A stretch of 64,000 bases of DNA from Flaviflexus huanghaiensis (GCF_014118685.1 NZ_JACFAK010000002.1:1-64000); one strand, 5' to 3'; shown: positions 44,336-54,190, counted from the first letter of the stretch. Notes: generated by a model from the sequence alone, not told the origin. Numbers and translations: made by a program.

Positions 44336-45523
44336 GCGTCCCCGGTAGCGCACAGCCGCCATGAGTCCGACGAGACCCATGATGAGACCCGACGCGGACG
44401 CGACGTAGAAGCCGTACGCAAGATCAAGCTTGAGAAGCTGGCCTGCAGAGGCCGCGCCGATCGCGACACCGCCGACGTTTGTTGCACCAAGCAGGGTCAT
44501 CGCCACCCCGTCGCCCCCCTTCGGCGCCAACTGAGACGCGAGGGTGAACATCGCCACAGAGGCCGGTCCGATCGCAAGACCGAAGACAAAGAGGAGCCCC
44601 GCGAGCTGCCACGGAGTCTGGGCGAGCGGTGCCAGAGGGATGAGAAGTGCGAGAGCGACACCGGAGATGAAAATGCGGGTCGCCTGAGAAATCCGCTCGG
44701 GAATGGCGACGGCGCTCAGGGCGGTGATAGCGGCTCCCGCTCCCATGGCCGAGTAGATGAGCCCCGCGTAGCTCGCCGAACCGAAGCTTTCCGCGGCTGC
44801 GGTTGTCGACGTCTGCATCGACCCGAAGTAGGAGCCGAGGAACATCATGGATATGACTGCCGCCCACACGAGAATGAATGTCCGACCGAGCGATGGCGCC
44901 TTTGCGCCACTGTCGCCGTGCTCGACTGCTGGGACCGAGCGGTGCAATCCGAGGGCGGTGATGCAGGTGGCGGCGATGATGGCTGAGACGATGAGGGGTG
45001 CCTCGGGAGCGATGGAGGAGGCGAGGACGCCAACGATCGCTGGACCGAGGACGAAATTCATTTCATCGGCAACTGTCTCGTACGACATCGCGGTCGACAA
45101 TGCCTTCGGCGTTCTAGCAACCGAATACCAGCGGACTCTCATGAGAGCGCCGACAGGCACTGTTGTCATACCGACGAGGGCACACATGACGAGAACCGCC
45201 CAGAACGGGGCGCTCGTCGCGTTGACGATGACGAGACCAGTGAGCAGGGCAGCGTTCGTTGGGCCGAGGACGATGAAGGGCAGACGCTGCCCAATCTTGT
45301 CCGTCCATTGCCCGATAAGAGGCTGTCCAATACCTGTCGCAATCGCGAGGACGGCCGAGCTGATCGATGCTGCGGCGATTCCGTGATAGTGGGTAACGAG
45401 AGTGAGGACGCCGATAATGATCATCGACGTCGGTAGCCTGCCAACGAAGGCGAGAGGCAGGAAAAGGGGCCCCCAGAGGCGGGGGAGATCTCGATAGTTC
45501 GTGAAAGAAGAAAGAACGTTCAT
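44333..45523 (-). CDS. Major facilitator superfamily transporter
   Basis: 396 residues with 12 predicted helices. The loop 2-3 motif is present in variant form (GQPLIGQWTDKIGQRLP), and the second half has YSAMGAGAAITALSAVAIPERIS. Sugar- or drug-exporter type; the substrate is unknown. No ribosome-binding site is seen before the ATG, which sits 8 nt after a strong hairpin. It occupies the stretch between the E2 gene and DUF4191 where lipB-lipA stand in mycobacteria. Confidence 0.87.
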   Translation of the reverse strand: MNVLSSFTNYRDLPRLWGPLFLPLAFVGRLPTSMIIIGVLTLVTHYHGIAAASISSAVLAIATGIGQPLIGQWTDKIGQRLPFIVLGPTNAALLTGLVIVNATSAPFWAVLVMCALVGMTTVPVGALMRVRWYSVARTPKALSTAMSYETVADEMNFVLGPAIVGVLASSIAPEAPLIVSAIIAATCITALGLHRSVPAVEHGDSGAKAPSLGRTFILVWAAVISMMFLGSYFGSMQTSTTAAAESFGSASYAGLIYSAMGAGAAITALSAVAIPERISQATRIFISGVALALLIPLAPLAQTPWQLAGLLFVFGLAIGPASVAMFTLASQLAPKGGDGVAMTLLGATNVGGVAIGAASAGQLLKLDLAYGFYVASASGLIMGLVGLMAAVRYRGR

Positions 45524-45531
45524 AACAGTTT

Positions 45532-45561
45532 GTGGGGGGCCTGCGTTCGCAGACCCCCCAC
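45532..45561 (-). terminator. Terminator-like hairpin after the E2 gene, next to the MFS start
   Basis: GTGGGGGG and CCCCCCAC flank an inner CTGCG/CGCAG stem with one C-A mismatch. It follows the E2 stop by 18 nt and ends 8 nt before the MFS ATG, so it may end transcription or control MFS translation. Confidence 0.7.
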
Positions 45562-45579
45562 CCTACTACGATGTGAGAC

Positions 45580-47409
45580 TCATAGCCCGATCTCAGCTGC
45601 GAAGTCGCCCTCTTCGAGGCGAGCCTTCACGGCGGAGAGGTACCGGCCCGCGTCCGCACCGTCGATGAGGCGGTGGTCGTACGAGAGAGCCAGGTAGACG
45701 AAGCTACGAATGCCGATCGACTCGTTGCCGAATTCGTCCGTGACGACGGCCGGTCGCTTGTAGATCGTGCCGACACCGAGGATTGCGGACTCGGGGGCGT
45801 TAATGATCGGTGTGTCGAACAGAGCCCCGGCGGACCCGGTGTTCGTGATCGTGAACGTGCCGCCGGACAGCTCGTCGGGCGAGACATTACCCGAGCGGGT
45901 GCGGGAGGCGAGATCGACGACGGCCTTCGAGATTCCGGCGATGTTGAGATCCCCGGCATTCTTGATGACCGGGACCATGAGGCCCCGCTCTGTGTCGACT
46001 GCAATGCCGACGTTCTCTCGGTCGAAGTATTCGACCGACTTCTCGTCGACGATGCGGGCGTTGATCTTCGGATGTGCCTTGAGAGCCTCCGTTGCCGCCT
46101 TGATGAAGAAGGGCAGGTACGTGAGCTTGACACCCTCCGCAGCCTGGAAACGGTCCTTCGCCGCGCCACGAATCACGACGATCTTCGTCACGTCAGCTTC
46201 AATGACAGTCGTGAGCTGAGCCGAGCCGTGGAGCGAGTCCATCATGCGCTGGGCGATGACCTGGCGCAGGCGGGACATCTTCTCAGTGGTTCCGCGTAGC
46301 GGCGACGGCTCAACGCTCTTCGCGACCGGCGCAGCGGGAGCGGACTTCGGGGCAGCGGCCTTCGAGGAAGCGGCCTCAGCAGCCTTCCTCTCGGCTTCTT
46401 CCGCGGCCTTCTTCGCGGCTTCGGCTGCTGCCTCGACATCCTGGCGCCGGATGCGACCGCCGACTCCGGTTCCCTTGACCGAGTCGAGATCAATATCGAG
46501 TTCGCGTGCGAGCTTGCGGACGATCGGCGTGACGTACGCGCCCGATGCGGAATCCGCTGCAGAAACTGCTGGCTCCTCGGCCTTAGCCTGGGACGGAGCA
46601 GCGTCCTTTGGTGCTTCTGTCTGCGGCTCAGCCGTGTCGTCGGGCTGGTCGTCGCCGAGCTCCTCCTCTTCAGCGGGAGCTGCTCGCGTGGCCAGCTGTT
46701 CGCCAGAAGGCGCCTCACGCGTTGCCTTGTCGTCACCGGCGGGCTCTTCGTGCTTCTCAGCCGACTTGGGTGCCCCGGATCCGATGATGGCGAGAGGCGC
46801 GCCGACCTCGACGGTCTCGTCCTCGCCGACGAGGATCTCAAGCAGGGTTCCGGCGACGGGTGACGGCACCTCCGTGTCAACCTTGTCGGTTGAGACTTCG
46901 AGTAGCGGCTCGTCGACTTCGACGGTGTCGCCGACCTCCTTGAGCCACTGCGTGACGGTGCCCTCGGTGACGGACTCACCGAGAGCCGGCATGGGGACCT
47001 TCTCACCCTCGGATGAGCCGGAATCAGCAGGAGCTTCGTCAACGGGTGCTTCCTCCGCCGGCGCCTCCTCAGCGGGAGCATCGTCGGTGGCGGGTGCCTC
47101 GTCAGCGGGCTCCTCGGCGGGAGCCTCATCCTCGGCCGCCTCAGGCTCGCCCGAGTCGTCGCCAGAGCCCGAGCCGTCACCGATGTAGGCGAGGATGGCG
47201 CCGACGTCCACCGTCTCGTCTTCTCCGACTACGATCTTCTCGAGCACTCCCGCGATAGGGGAGGGAACCTCGGTGTCGACCTTGTCGGTCGACACTTCGA
47301 GTAACGGCTCGTCAACCTCGACCGTATCGCCCACTTCTTTGAGCCACTGGGTGACAGTGCCGTCTGTGACGGACTCGCCGAGTGCCGGCATCTTGATTGC
47401 TTCAGACAT
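45580..47409 (-). CDS. sucB: Dihydrolipoamide acyltransferase (E2) with two lipoyl domains
   Basis: 609 residues. Two near-identical lipoyl domains (about 2-78 and 138-213) carry the lipoyl lysines K43 and K176 in STDKVDTEV. Ala/Pro/Glu-rich linkers follow each. The peripheral-subunit-binding domain is at about 297-335 ([19 protein letters not shown]). The C-terminal catalytic domain has DHRLIDGAD. It serves pyruvate and/or 2-oxoglutarate dehydrogenase; in actinomycetes one such protein (DlaT/SucB) can serve the pyruvate complex. AAGGAG precedes the ATG. The E3 gene lies directly upstream on the same strand. Confidence 0.93.
   Translation of the reverse strand: MSEAIKMPALGESVTDGTVTQWLKEVGDTVEVDEPLLEVSTDKVDTEVPSPIAGVLEKIVVGEDETVDVGAILAYIGDGSGSGDDSGEPEAAEDEAPAEEPADEAPATDDAPAEEAPAEEAPVDEAPADSGSSEGEKVPMPALGESVTEGTVTQWLKEVGDTVEVDEPLLEVSTDKVDTEVPSPVAGTLLEILVGEDETVEVGAPLAIIGSGAPKSAEKHEEPAGDDKATREAPSGEQLATRAAPAEEEELGDDQPDDTAEPQTEAPKDAAPSQAKAEEPAVSAADSASGAYVTPIVRKLARELDIDLDSVKGTGVGGRIRRQDVEAAAEAAKKAAEEAERKAAEAASSKAAAPKSAPAAPVAKSVEPSPLRGTTEKMSRLRQVIAQRMMDSLHGSAQLTTVIEADVTKIVVIRGAAKDRFQAAEGVKLTYLPFFIKAATEALKAHPKINARIVDEKSVEYFDRENVGIAVDTERGLMVPVIKNAGDLNIAGISKAVVDLASRTRSGNVSPDELSGGTFTITNTGSAGALFDTPIINAPESAILGVGTIYKRPAVVTDEFGNESIGIRSFVYLALSYDHRLIDGADAGRYLSAVKARLEEGDFAAEIGL
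46771..46998 (-). repeat. Second lipoyl domain, DNA-level copy of the first (47176-47406)
   Basis: The two lipoyl segments differ at only about a dozen residues and share long stretches of codons, as expected for a duplication kept similar by recombination. Confidence 0.8.
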
Positions 47410-47429
47410 GTTCTGGTCTCCTTGAGCGC

Positions 47430-48809
47430 TTAGTTGTGGGTGTGTAGCGGCTTGCCGGCGAGCGCGAGGACAGCTTCGCCAACGGCCTCATTCTGAGTGG
47501 GGTGGGCATGGATGAGGCCTTCGAAGTCTTCGGGGAATGCTTCCCAAGCAACCATGAGCTGTCCCTCGCCGATCTGCTCGCCCATGCGGGCGCCGACCGC
47601 GTGGAAGCCCACGATCGGACCGTCCTTCACGCGCACGAGTTTGACGAAGCCGGCGGTGCCAAGCATCTGCGACTTTCCGTTACCTGCGAGGTTAAACTCG
47701 ACCGTCTCGATGTTGTCCTTGCCGTACGCCACCTCGGCCGTGTCCTGATTGAGGCCGACGGAGGACACTTCCGGGTTCGTGTACGTCACACGCGGGATCA
47801 GATGCTCCTCGATGACCTTCGGCTCGAGGCCAGCGATCTCTTCGGCGACGAAGATTCCATGGAGGAAGCCGCGGTGGGCGAGCTGCAGGCCGGGAACGAT
47901 GTCGCCGACTGCGTAAATGTTGCCGACACCCGTGTGAAGGCGCTCATTCGGTGTGACGAAGCCGCGCTCCATGGGGATGCCCTGCTCCTCATAACCGAGG
48001 TTTGCCGTCGCAGGGCCGCGGCCCACCGACACAAGCAAGTACGACGCTTCAAAGGTTCTGCCGTCCTGGGTGTAAACCTTGACGCCCTTGTCGTTCTGCT
48101 CGACACGGTCGAACATCGTCTTCGTCTTGAACGCGATCTTGCGCTTGCGGAAGGCGCGCTCGAGGGCCTTCGAGATGGCGGGATCTTCGTTCGGAACGAG
48201 GTTCGGCAAACCCTCGAGGATTGTCACCTCAGCGCCGAGCGAGCGCCATGCAGACGCCATCTCGGAGCCGATCACGCCGCCGCCAAGGACGATGGCGGAT
48301 TCGGGAACCTCGTCCAGCTGGAGGGCTTGGTCAGACGTAATGACCCGGCCTTCGATAGCCAAGCCAGGGAGGGACCTCGAATAGGAGCCGGTGGCAAGGA
48401 TGATGTTCTTTCCCTTGAGGACGCGATCGCCAACCTGGACGGTGTCCTTGCCGGTCAGGCGACCCCAACCCTCGACGGTTTCGACATTGCGGGACGCAAC
48501 GAGGCCGGTAAGGCCCTTGTACATGCGGGAAACGACGCGGTCCTTGTACGCGTTGAGGGCGGTCATATCAATGCCCTCGAGGGTGGCATTGACGCCGAGG
48601 TTCGGGCCGTCACGGACCTCGTCCGCGACATCTGCCGCATGCAGTAGTGCCTTGGTCGGGATGCAGCCGCGGTGCAGGCATGTTCCGCCCACCTTGTCTC
48701 CCTCGACAAGTGCCACCTTCATGCCAAGCTGTCCGGCGCGGAGGGCGGCGGCGTAGCCGCCGGACCCCGCCCCAAGGATGACGATGTCGTATTCCTGCGT
48801 GTCAGCCAC
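47430..48809 (-). CDS. lpdA: Dihydrolipoamide dehydrogenase (E3)
   Basis: 459 residues from a GTG at 48809, with GAGGGAGA upstream. FAD motif [13 protein letters not shown], redox disulfide [16 protein letters not shown] motif [12 protein letters not shown] and the C-terminal catalytic dyad region [10 protein letters not shown] (His-x4-Glu). It reoxidises the lipoyl groups of the E2 encoded 20 bp downstream, passing electrons to NAD. Full length. Confidence 0.96.
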   Translation of the reverse strand: MADTQEYDIVILGAGSGGYAAALRAGQLGMKVALVEGDKVGGTCLHRGCIPTKALLHAADVADEVRDGPNLGVNATLEGIDMTALNAYKDRVVSRMYKGLTGLVASRNVETVEGWGRLTGKDTVQVGDRVLKGKNIILATGSYSRSLPGLAIEGRVITSDQALQLDEVPESAIVLGGGVIGSEMASAWRSLGAEVTILEGLPNLVPNEDPAISKALERAFRKRKIAFKTKTMFDRVEQNDKGVKVYTQDGRTFEASYLLVSVGRGPATANLGYEEQGIPMERGFVTPNERLHTGVGNIYAVGDIVPGLQLAHRGFLHGIFVAEEIAGLEPKVIEEHLIPRVTYTNPEVSSVGLNQDTAEVAYGKDNIETVEFNLAGNGKSQMLGTAGFVKLVRVKDGPIVGFHAVGARMGEQIGEGQLMVAWEAFPEDFEGLIHAHPTQNEAVGEAVLALAGKPLHTHN

Positions 48810-48935
48810 GTAGATCTCCCTCGAAGTCAATAGCGGAGCGGCCAAACGGCCGCGTTACTCACCAGTCATTGTTCCACTTTCTAGGCCGAACGTCATGGCT
48901 GTTACTAGATGTTCGTCTCACTGCTGAAGTGCACG

Positions 48936-48941
48936 TACAAT
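48936..48941 (+). promoter_or_regulatory. -10 box TACAAT for the 99-residue protein (leaderless)
   Basis: TACAAT ends 6 nt before the ATG at 48948; TTCGTC at 48912-48917 is a weak -35 with an 18-bp spacer. Confidence 0.5.
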
Positions 48942-48947
48942 CCCCTC

Positions 48948-49247
48948 ATGGGAATTTTCTCTCGGCTGAGCGGCAGTGCGTCCAGTGACCGGCGAAAGGC
49001 GACGATGGACCACTTTAAACGCTTCGTCGAGACCCGGAAGGGTGTCGAGGCGTATTTGGAACCAGCGGGCGCTCGGGACCCCATGGCGCTCATTCTCGTC
49101 GCTCGCGATGGCGAATGGACCCGTAGAAAGGTGCCGAACGCTCGAGAGGCCGCGAATCTCGCCACCGAGCTTGGACTGCCGTTCTACGAGATCATCCGCA
49201 CCGGATACCCCCAGCGCATGAGGGAATGGTCCGCGAAGAATAAATGA
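48948..49247 (+). CDS. Small conserved actinobacterial protein
   Basis: 99 residues from the ATG at 48948. Contains FKRFVETRKGVEAYLEP, then ALILVARDGEWTRRKVPN and ATELGLPFYEIIRTGYPQRMREW. I recognise the pattern from short actinobacterial proteins sometimes labelled 'oxidoreductase', which lack any cofactor motif. Single alpha/beta domain, no signal or membrane helix. Lies between lpdA (divergent) and pepA (convergent). Function unknown. Confidence 0.72.
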   Translation: MGIFSRLSGSASSDRRKATMDHFKRFVETRKGVEAYLEPAGARDPMALILVARDGEWTRRKVPNAREAANLATELGLPFYEIIRTGYPQRMREWSAKNK

Positions 49248-49424
49248 TGCGCCACTCAGCCTTCAGTGGCAGAGTGTACGTCCGCGGACTGCGGCCATCT
49301 AGCCACTGAGCGGCTTCATTTCGTGACCTGATGCAGTGCAGTGCGGCAAACGAAACGGGCGGGATCGGGGCCTCTTCTTTACCCTTCTCCCGCCCGCCGC
49401 GTGACAAACGCAACAGGACGTCGG

Positions 49425-50906
49425 TTACTCCGCGTCGGCCGTGTGAGTCGCCGCCCATGCGAGCAGCGTCTGAACGGCGTGGCCGGTGCCGCCCTTCGGT
49501 GTCGAACCGAATGGTCCTTCCTCGTTGAACGAAGGACCGGCGAGGTCGATGTGTGCCCACGGGGTTGAGCCAACGTATTCGGCAAGGAACACGCCAGCAG
49601 TCAGCATTCCGCCGCTACGGCCGCCGGAGTTCTTCGTATCCGCAATCTCTGACTTGAGCGACTTCTTGAGGTGATCCGGTAGCGGCATCGGCCACATATC
49701 TTCGCCTGCCTCGTCGGCAGCCTCAATGATCTCGTTGCGTACTCTATCGGTGCCCATGACACCGGAGATCCGGTCTCCGAGTGCGATGATCTGCGCGCCG
49801 GTAAGTGTCGCAATGTCGACGACGGCGTCCGGGTTCTCTTCGACAGCTTTCGCGAGACCATCGCCGAGCACGAGACGGCCCTCGGCGTCGGTGTTATTAA
49901 CCTCGACTGTGCGACCGTTGTACATCGTGATGACATCACCGGGGCGAGTCGCCGTGCCGGATGGCATGTTCTCGGCGAGGCAGAGCCAGCCGACGAGGTT
50001 GACCTTGAGCGACAGGCGCGAAGCGGCAACGACGGTCTCGAGCACCGTCGCAGCGCCGGTCATGTCCGTCTTCATGGTCTCCATCGACTTCGCCGGTTTG
50101 AGCGAGAGGCCGCCCGAATCGAAGGTAATGCCCTTTCCGACGAGCGCAAGCTTCTTCTGCGCGCCGCGTGGCTTGTATTCGATGCGAACGAGACGAGGCG
50201 GGTTCGCCGAGCCGCGGCCGACGCCGAGGATGCCGCCAAAGCCTTCCCTCTCGAGATCGCCCTCATCCCACAGGGTGACCGAGACGTTCTTTTCAGAGGC
50301 GCTATAGGCCGCCGCGCGGTGGGCGAAGTTCACCGGAGTGAGATCGGCAGCTGTCGTATTGACGAGGTCGCGGACCGCACACACAGCATCTGCCACGACG
50401 GCTGCTTCGGTCGCAAGGGCTACGAGCTCATTCTTCTTCAGGTTGCCGGACGAGACGACGGTGATGGTCTCAGCCGGGGCCGGCATGACCTTGTACTCCT
50501 CAAACGTATAGGCGCCGAGCAAGCCGCCCAGTCCCGCCTGATAGACAGAATCTGGATCGCCGAACGGCGAGGCGAGAGCGATGGTCGCCGCGCCGTTAAG
50601 ACCGCGCACGGCCGCGGCGAAGGTCTCGCGAAGGTCGCTCGCCTCGACACGATCGGAGGGCTTGCCGATGCCGGCGAAGGCGATCGTCGTGGCGACGAAA
50701 CCCGAAGGCGCGGGAATCCGGGCGAGAGAGCCAGCTGCGCCAGAGAATCCGATCGTAGGAAGGAGCTTATCGAGGGAGCGGAGGGTCTTCGATGAGAGTG
50801 AGTCAGCAAAAACATGGACTCCGTCATCACCGGTCGAGACGGGCAGGACGAGAACGTCGGCATTAGTCTTGTCGGGGGCTTGTTGAATAAGGTTCAGTTC
50901 AGACAC
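49425..50906 (-). CDS. pepA: Leucyl aminopeptidase (M17)
   Basis: 493 residues from a GTG at 50906. The M17 catalytic signatures are complete: KGITFDSGGLSLKP, NTDAEGRLVLGDGL, and metal-binding Asp/Glu between. Removes N-terminal residues from peptides; cytoplasmic hexamer. A near-consensus -10 TATGAT ends 7 nt before the GTG, which is why I prefer it to the two in-frame ATGs just upstream that overlap the -10. Confidence 0.94.
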   Translation of the reverse strand: MSELNLIQQAPDKTNADVLVLPVSTGDDGVHVFADSLSSKTLRSLDKLLPTIGFSGAAGSLARIPAPSGFVATTIAFAGIGKPSDRVEASDLRETFAAAVRGLNGAATIALASPFGDPDSVYQAGLGGLLGAYTFEEYKVMPAPAETITVVSSGNLKKNELVALATEAAVVADAVCAVRDLVNTTAADLTPVNFAHRAAAYSASEKNVSVTLWDEGDLEREGFGGILGVGRGSANPPRLVRIEYKPRGAQKKLALVGKGITFDSGGLSLKPAKSMETMKTDMTGAATVLETVVAASRLSLKVNLVGWLCLAENMPSGTATRPGDVITMYNGRTVEVNNTDAEGRLVLGDGLAKAVEENPDAVVDIATLTGAQIIALGDRISGVMGTDRVRNEIIEAADEAGEDMWPMPLPDHLKKSLKSEIADTKNSGGRSGGMLTAGVFLAEYVGSTPWAHIDLAGPSFNEEGPFGSTPKGGTGHAVQTLLAWAATHTADAE

Positions 50907-50913
50907 GACTATC

Positions 50914-50919
50914 ATCATA
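50914..50919 (-). promoter_or_regulatory. -10 box TATGAT for pepA (leaderless)
   Basis: TATGAT on the minus strand ends 7 nt before the GTG at 50906. Divergent from the gene at 50942, whose ribosome-binding site AAGGAGG overlaps this promoter region. Confidence 0.6.
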
Positions 50920-50941
50920 GCCGGAGGAGAAGGAGGTCGCC

Positions 50942-51379
50942 GTGGATCAAGGGCCACAGTCAGGCGGACTGCATGACAGTCGACGCTCGGCTCTCGGCTG
51001 GGCGCGGGTCCTTCTCCTCTTGATCATTGCACTGGCTGTCGTCTTCACCTGGCTCGCGATCGTCGGCGCGACGGGAGCTTTCCTTGACTCACTTCCTGGT
51101 ACCGCTGTTCTTACTCTCACCGCCGCCGTTGTGTGGGCGCTCATGGCCGCCGGGATCGTCCACAACGGGCGCCGCATGCGGCGAATCGCTGGAATAGCGG
51201 CCGCGATTAATGTCGTCATGCCAATCGTCGGCCTATGGGTGGCAATGCCGCTCGACCAGTGGAGCCCATGGCGGTCCGGCGGAGTCGCCTACTGGTATAT
51301 CCCGACAATCGTCGCCGCTGTCACGCTCTGGTGGCTCTTTCACTCCTCACCCGCACGGCTCGCTCAGCAGAACGGCTAG
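50942..51379 (+). CDS. Unrecognised four-helix membrane protein
   Basis: 145 residues from a GTG with AAGGAGG upstream. After ~20 hydrophilic residues there are four helices (about 22-46, 54-72, 82-102 and 117-135). No known motif; conserved Trp and Gly in the helices. The next gene, pyrD, starts 17 bp later but has its own -10. Function unknown. Confidence 0.75.
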   Translation: MDQGPQSGGLHDSRRSALGWARVLLLLIIALAVVFTWLAIVGATGAFLDSLPGTAVLTLTAAVVWALMAAGIVHNGRRMRRIAGIAAAINVVMPIVGLWVAMPLDQWSPWRSGGVAYWYIPTIVAAVTLWWLFHSSPARLAQQNG

Positions 51380-51384
51380 CCCGG

Positions 51385-51390
51385 TAGACT
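51385..51390 (+). promoter_or_regulatory. -10 box TAGACT for pyrD (leaderless)
   Basis: TAGACT ends 6 nt before the GTG at 51397; no ribosome-binding site. Confidence 0.6.
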
Positions 51391-51396
51391 GGCCGG

Positions 51397-52413
51397 GTGC
51401 TCTACCGACTTCTTTTCGACACGATCATCACCCGCACGGATCCTGAGAGGGCCCACAGCGAGTCCGTTCACGCGATCGGAGCTGCGGGGCGCTCACCACT
51501 TGCGCCTCTGCTCAGAGCGACGATTGGATGGCGGGGCGGCGCCCAGCAGACGACCGCGTTCACCCGTCCGGTGCCCGGATTCGTTGGTCTCGCTGCAGGG
51601 ATGGACAAGAACGCCACTGCTGTCGAGGGGATGGATGCGCTCGGCTTCGCGTTCGTCGAGGTCGGAACGGTCACGCCTGAACCCCAGCCGGGTAACGAAC
51701 AGCCCCGGATGTGGCGCCACGTCGAGTCGCGAGCCCTGCGTAATGCTATGGGCTTTAACAACGACGGCTCGCGGGTCGTTGCCAGAAGACTGAAAAGCCT
51801 GCGGTCATCGAAACGCGGACGTTCGATCGTCGTGGGGGTCAATATCGGCAAGAATAAGTGGACGAGCGAGGAAGAAGCTGCACACGACTACGCGGTATGT
51901 GCATCACGGCTCGCGCGCTACGCCGACTATCTCGCGATCAACGTGTCATCCCCAAACACCCCTGGCCTTCGGGATTTGCAAAATTCTCAGTCGCTCCGGC
52001 CGATCATCAACGCAACGAAGACCGCTGCGTACGATGCGGCAGATCGGCATGTCCCGATTCTCCTAAAGATTGCCCCCGACATGAATGTCGAGACAGTGCG
52101 GGAGATGGCGGGGCTCGTTGTCGACGAAGACCTCGATGGCATCATCGCCACAAACACAACCGTGCAACACGAGCATCGCCGTGGAGGGCTTTCCGGTGAG
52201 CCGCTGACCAACCGGAGTCTCGACATCGTCCGCGAACTGCGAAACAGCCTTCCGTCCGACAGGCTCATCATCGGCGTCGGCGGCATCACGACCGTCGATG
52301 ATGCTCAGGCGATGCTCGGAGCAGGAGCTGATCTGCTCCAGGTGTACTCGTCCTTCGTCTACGAGGGGCCATGCCTGCCCGGCAGGCTTAACCGGGCACT
52401 GTCACATCTGTGA
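51397..52413 (+). CDS. pyrD: Dihydroorotate dehydrogenase (quinone), class 2
   Basis: 338 residues. FMN and substrate motifs: FVGLAAGMDKNATAV, FVEVGTVTPEPQPGN, NVSSPNTPGLRDLQ (catalytic Ser region), PILLKIAPD and IIGVGGITTVDDA. The N-terminal ~40 residues are the membrane-contacting helices of class 2 enzymes. Oxidises dihydroorotate to orotate with quinone, in pyrimidine synthesis. Not in a pyr operon. Confidence 0.95.
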   Translation: MLYRLLFDTIITRTDPERAHSESVHAIGAAGRSPLAPLLRATIGWRGGAQQTTAFTRPVPGFVGLAAGMDKNATAVEGMDALGFAFVEVGTVTPEPQPGNEQPRMWRHVESRALRNAMGFNNDGSRVVARRLKSLRSSKRGRSIVVGVNIGKNKWTSEEEAAHDYAVCASRLARYADYLAINVSSPNTPGLRDLQNSQSLRPIINATKTAAYDAADRHVPILLKIAPDMNVETVREMAGLVVDEDLDGIIATNTTVQHEHRRGGLSGEPLTNRSLDIVRELRNSLPSDRLIIGVGGITTVDDAQAMLGAGADLLQVYSSFVYEGPCLPGRLNRALSHL

Positions 52414-52453
52414 CCGGCGAATCCCTCGGCACGTGCCGGAAGGCAACGAGTAC

Positions 52454-52482
52454 TGAACCTGGCTCGCGGTGAGCCAGGTTCA
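52454..52482. terminator. Bidirectional terminator
   Basis: A perfect 12-bp stem TGAACCTGGCTC/GAGCCAGGTTCA with loop GCGGT, 40 nt after pyrD and 11 nt after the converging aldo/keto reductase gene, followed by AAAAG on plus and preceded by TTTT-type sequence on minus. Confidence 0.8.
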
Positions 52483-52492
52483 AAAGGGATGA

Positions 52493-53515
52493 TCAGCGGG
52501 CGATCTCTGGCCGCTCGTGCGGGGCGTTCTCCCACGTGAGTCGCGGGTCGTCGATGATAACGCCGGCAAGGACCTCGTCGATTCGGGACATGAGTTCGGC
52601 GGGGATGGTGACATCGGCGGCCGCGACATTCTCTGTCACCTGCTCGGGGCGCGATGCTCCAATGATGGCAGCCGCGACGTTGTCGTTCTGAAGTGTCCAC
52701 GCGATCGCGAGCTGTGCCCGGGTGATTCCGAGTTCGTCAGCAATGGGTTTGAGGTTGTCGACAGCGGTGAGGATCTCGTCGGACATGAAACGCTGGATCA
52801 TCCGAGCGCCACCCTTCTTATCCGTCGCCCGGCTGCCCTTCGGGGGCTTCTTTCCGATCTTGTACTTGCCCGACAGGACGCCCTGCGCCATAGGAGACCA
52901 CACGATCTGCTGGATCCCGCACCTCTCGGACATCGGGATGACCTCTGGCTCAATGACGCGATACAGCATGTTGTATTGGGGCTGGTTCGAGATGACCTGG
53001 AAACCGAGCTCCCGTGAGAAGTCGTAGGCGTACTCGATCTGCTCGGCCGTCCATTCCGACACACCGATGTAGAGCGCCTTGCCGGCGCGCACGACGTCTG
53101 CGAACGCCTGCATCGTCTCCTCGATCGGAGTCTCGACGTCGTAGCGGTGGGCCTGGAAGACGTCGACGTAGTCCGTTCCGAGCCTTTGTAAGGACGAATC
53201 GATCGACTCCATGATGTGCTTGCGCGATAGGCCCGCGTCGTTGTGACGCTTCCGCCCGGTCGGCCAGTAGACCTTCGTGAGAATCTCGAGGGATTCTCGC
53301 GGTTCGGAGCGGAGGGCCTTGCCGAGTACGAGCTCAGCTGCACCATTCGCGTAGACATCCGCTGTATCGAACGTTGTGATGCCGGCGTCCACCGCTGCCT
53401 TGACGGATGCGAAGGCCGCGCTCTCCTCCACCTGACTGCCGTGGGTCAGCCAGTTACCGTAGATGAGGTTTGAGATTTTGAGGCCCGATCGGCCAAGAAA
53501 AACGTAGTCAACCAT
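52493..53515 (-). CDS. Aldo/keto reductase (AKR, Kv-beta/YghZ-like)
   Basis: 340 residues, TIM barrel. Catalytic tetrad visible: D (FDTADVY), Y in that motif, K (LTKVYW) and H (QAHRYD). The NADPH-binding part has GVSEWTAEQI, SNQPQYNML and AAIIGASRPEQV. It reduces aldehydes or ketones; substrate unknown. Start has a -10 TAGACT at 6 nt and no ribosome-binding site. Confidence 0.92.
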   Translation of the reverse strand: MVDYVFLGRSGLKISNLIYGNWLTHGSQVEESAAFASVKAAVDAGITTFDTADVYANGAAELVLGKALRSEPRESLEILTKVYWPTGRKRHNDAGLSRKHIMESIDSSLQRLGTDYVDVFQAHRYDVETPIEETMQAFADVVRAGKALYIGVSEWTAEQIEYAYDFSRELGFQVISNQPQYNMLYRVIEPEVIPMSERCGIQQIVWSPMAQGVLSGKYKIGKKPPKGSRATDKKGGARMIQRFMSDEILTAVDNLKPIADELGITRAQLAIAWTLQNDNVAAAIIGASRPEQVTENVAAADVTIPAELMSRIDEVLAGVIIDDPRLTWENAPHERPEIAR

Positions 53516-53521
53516 CCGGTG

Positions 53522-53527
53522 AGTCTA
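53522..53527 (-). promoter_or_regulatory. -10 box TAGACT for the aldo/keto reductase gene (leaderless)
   Basis: TAGACT on the minus strand ends 6 nt before the ATG at 53515. Confidence 0.6.
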
Positions 53528-53601
53528 CATTCTTGACGCATGAAGTCTTAGCTAGCGGCACGCGCTCCGGCCCAGACGAATGCCCCGGGAGGGGGCATTG
53601 A

Positions 53602-54183
53602 TCATCTGGCTCCAGCTGGCCATTCGCCTCGGCTAACCACGGGCACTGGCCTGCGCCAGCGGCGCGGATAGAACGTACGGCCGAACATTTGCCAGCGGAT
53701 TCCGCGCGGCACTCGGTCTTCGCCGAACTTTTCGTCGAGCTTCTTTTTCATAGTTCTCACTGCGAAGAGCGAATCGACGAGCATGACCGCCATGAACGCA
53801 TAGGTCGCGAGCATGAGGAACAGCGCGACCCTGGGAGCAGCGGCCTGGATGAAGACGAGAAGAAGAACGGCGAACGCGAGGAAGAAAAAGTAGGAGGCCA
53901 GGGTGAAGCGGGCGTCGATGTAGTCCCGCGCCCAGCGTCGCACCGGGCCGCGGTGAGCATAGGGCAGGTTCGCCTCATCGCCGGTCTTCATGGCGATCTG
54001 CTCACGCTGGAACTCGGCATCCCGTCGTGCCTTCGCTGCCCGCTTGGCGGCCTTTCGGTCCTTGGGCACGAGCGGACGGCGGCGCGCCGCCTCCGCCTCC
54101 CTGCGGGTGGGGGTGGGCCGTCCCTTGCCCTGAGGTGCCCCACTGATGACCTCGGGCCTGTCGATATCGTCGTCCTTGCTCAC
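53602..54183 (-). CDS. DUF3043 membrane protein
   Basis: 193 residues from a GTG. A basic, Ala/Arg-rich N-terminal half (PTRREAEAARRRPLVPKDRKAAKRAAKARR) contains the family's conserved stretch, followed by LPYAHRGPVRRWARDYIDARF and two helices (about 95-140). The tail is Arg-rich. DUF3043 proteins occur next to cytochrome oxidase and ErpA genes in actinomycetes. Function unknown. Confidence 0.82.
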   Translation of the reverse strand: MSKDDDIDRPEVISGAPQGKGRPTPTRREAEAARRRPLVPKDRKAAKRAAKARRDAEFQREQIAMKTGDEANLPYAHRGPVRRWARDYIDARFTLASYFFFLAFAVLLLVFIQAAAPRVALFLMLATYAFMAVMLVDSLFAVRTMKKKLDEKFGEDRVPRGIRWQMFGRTFYPRRWRRPVPVVSRGEWPAGAR

Positions 54184-54190
54184 GGGTTTA

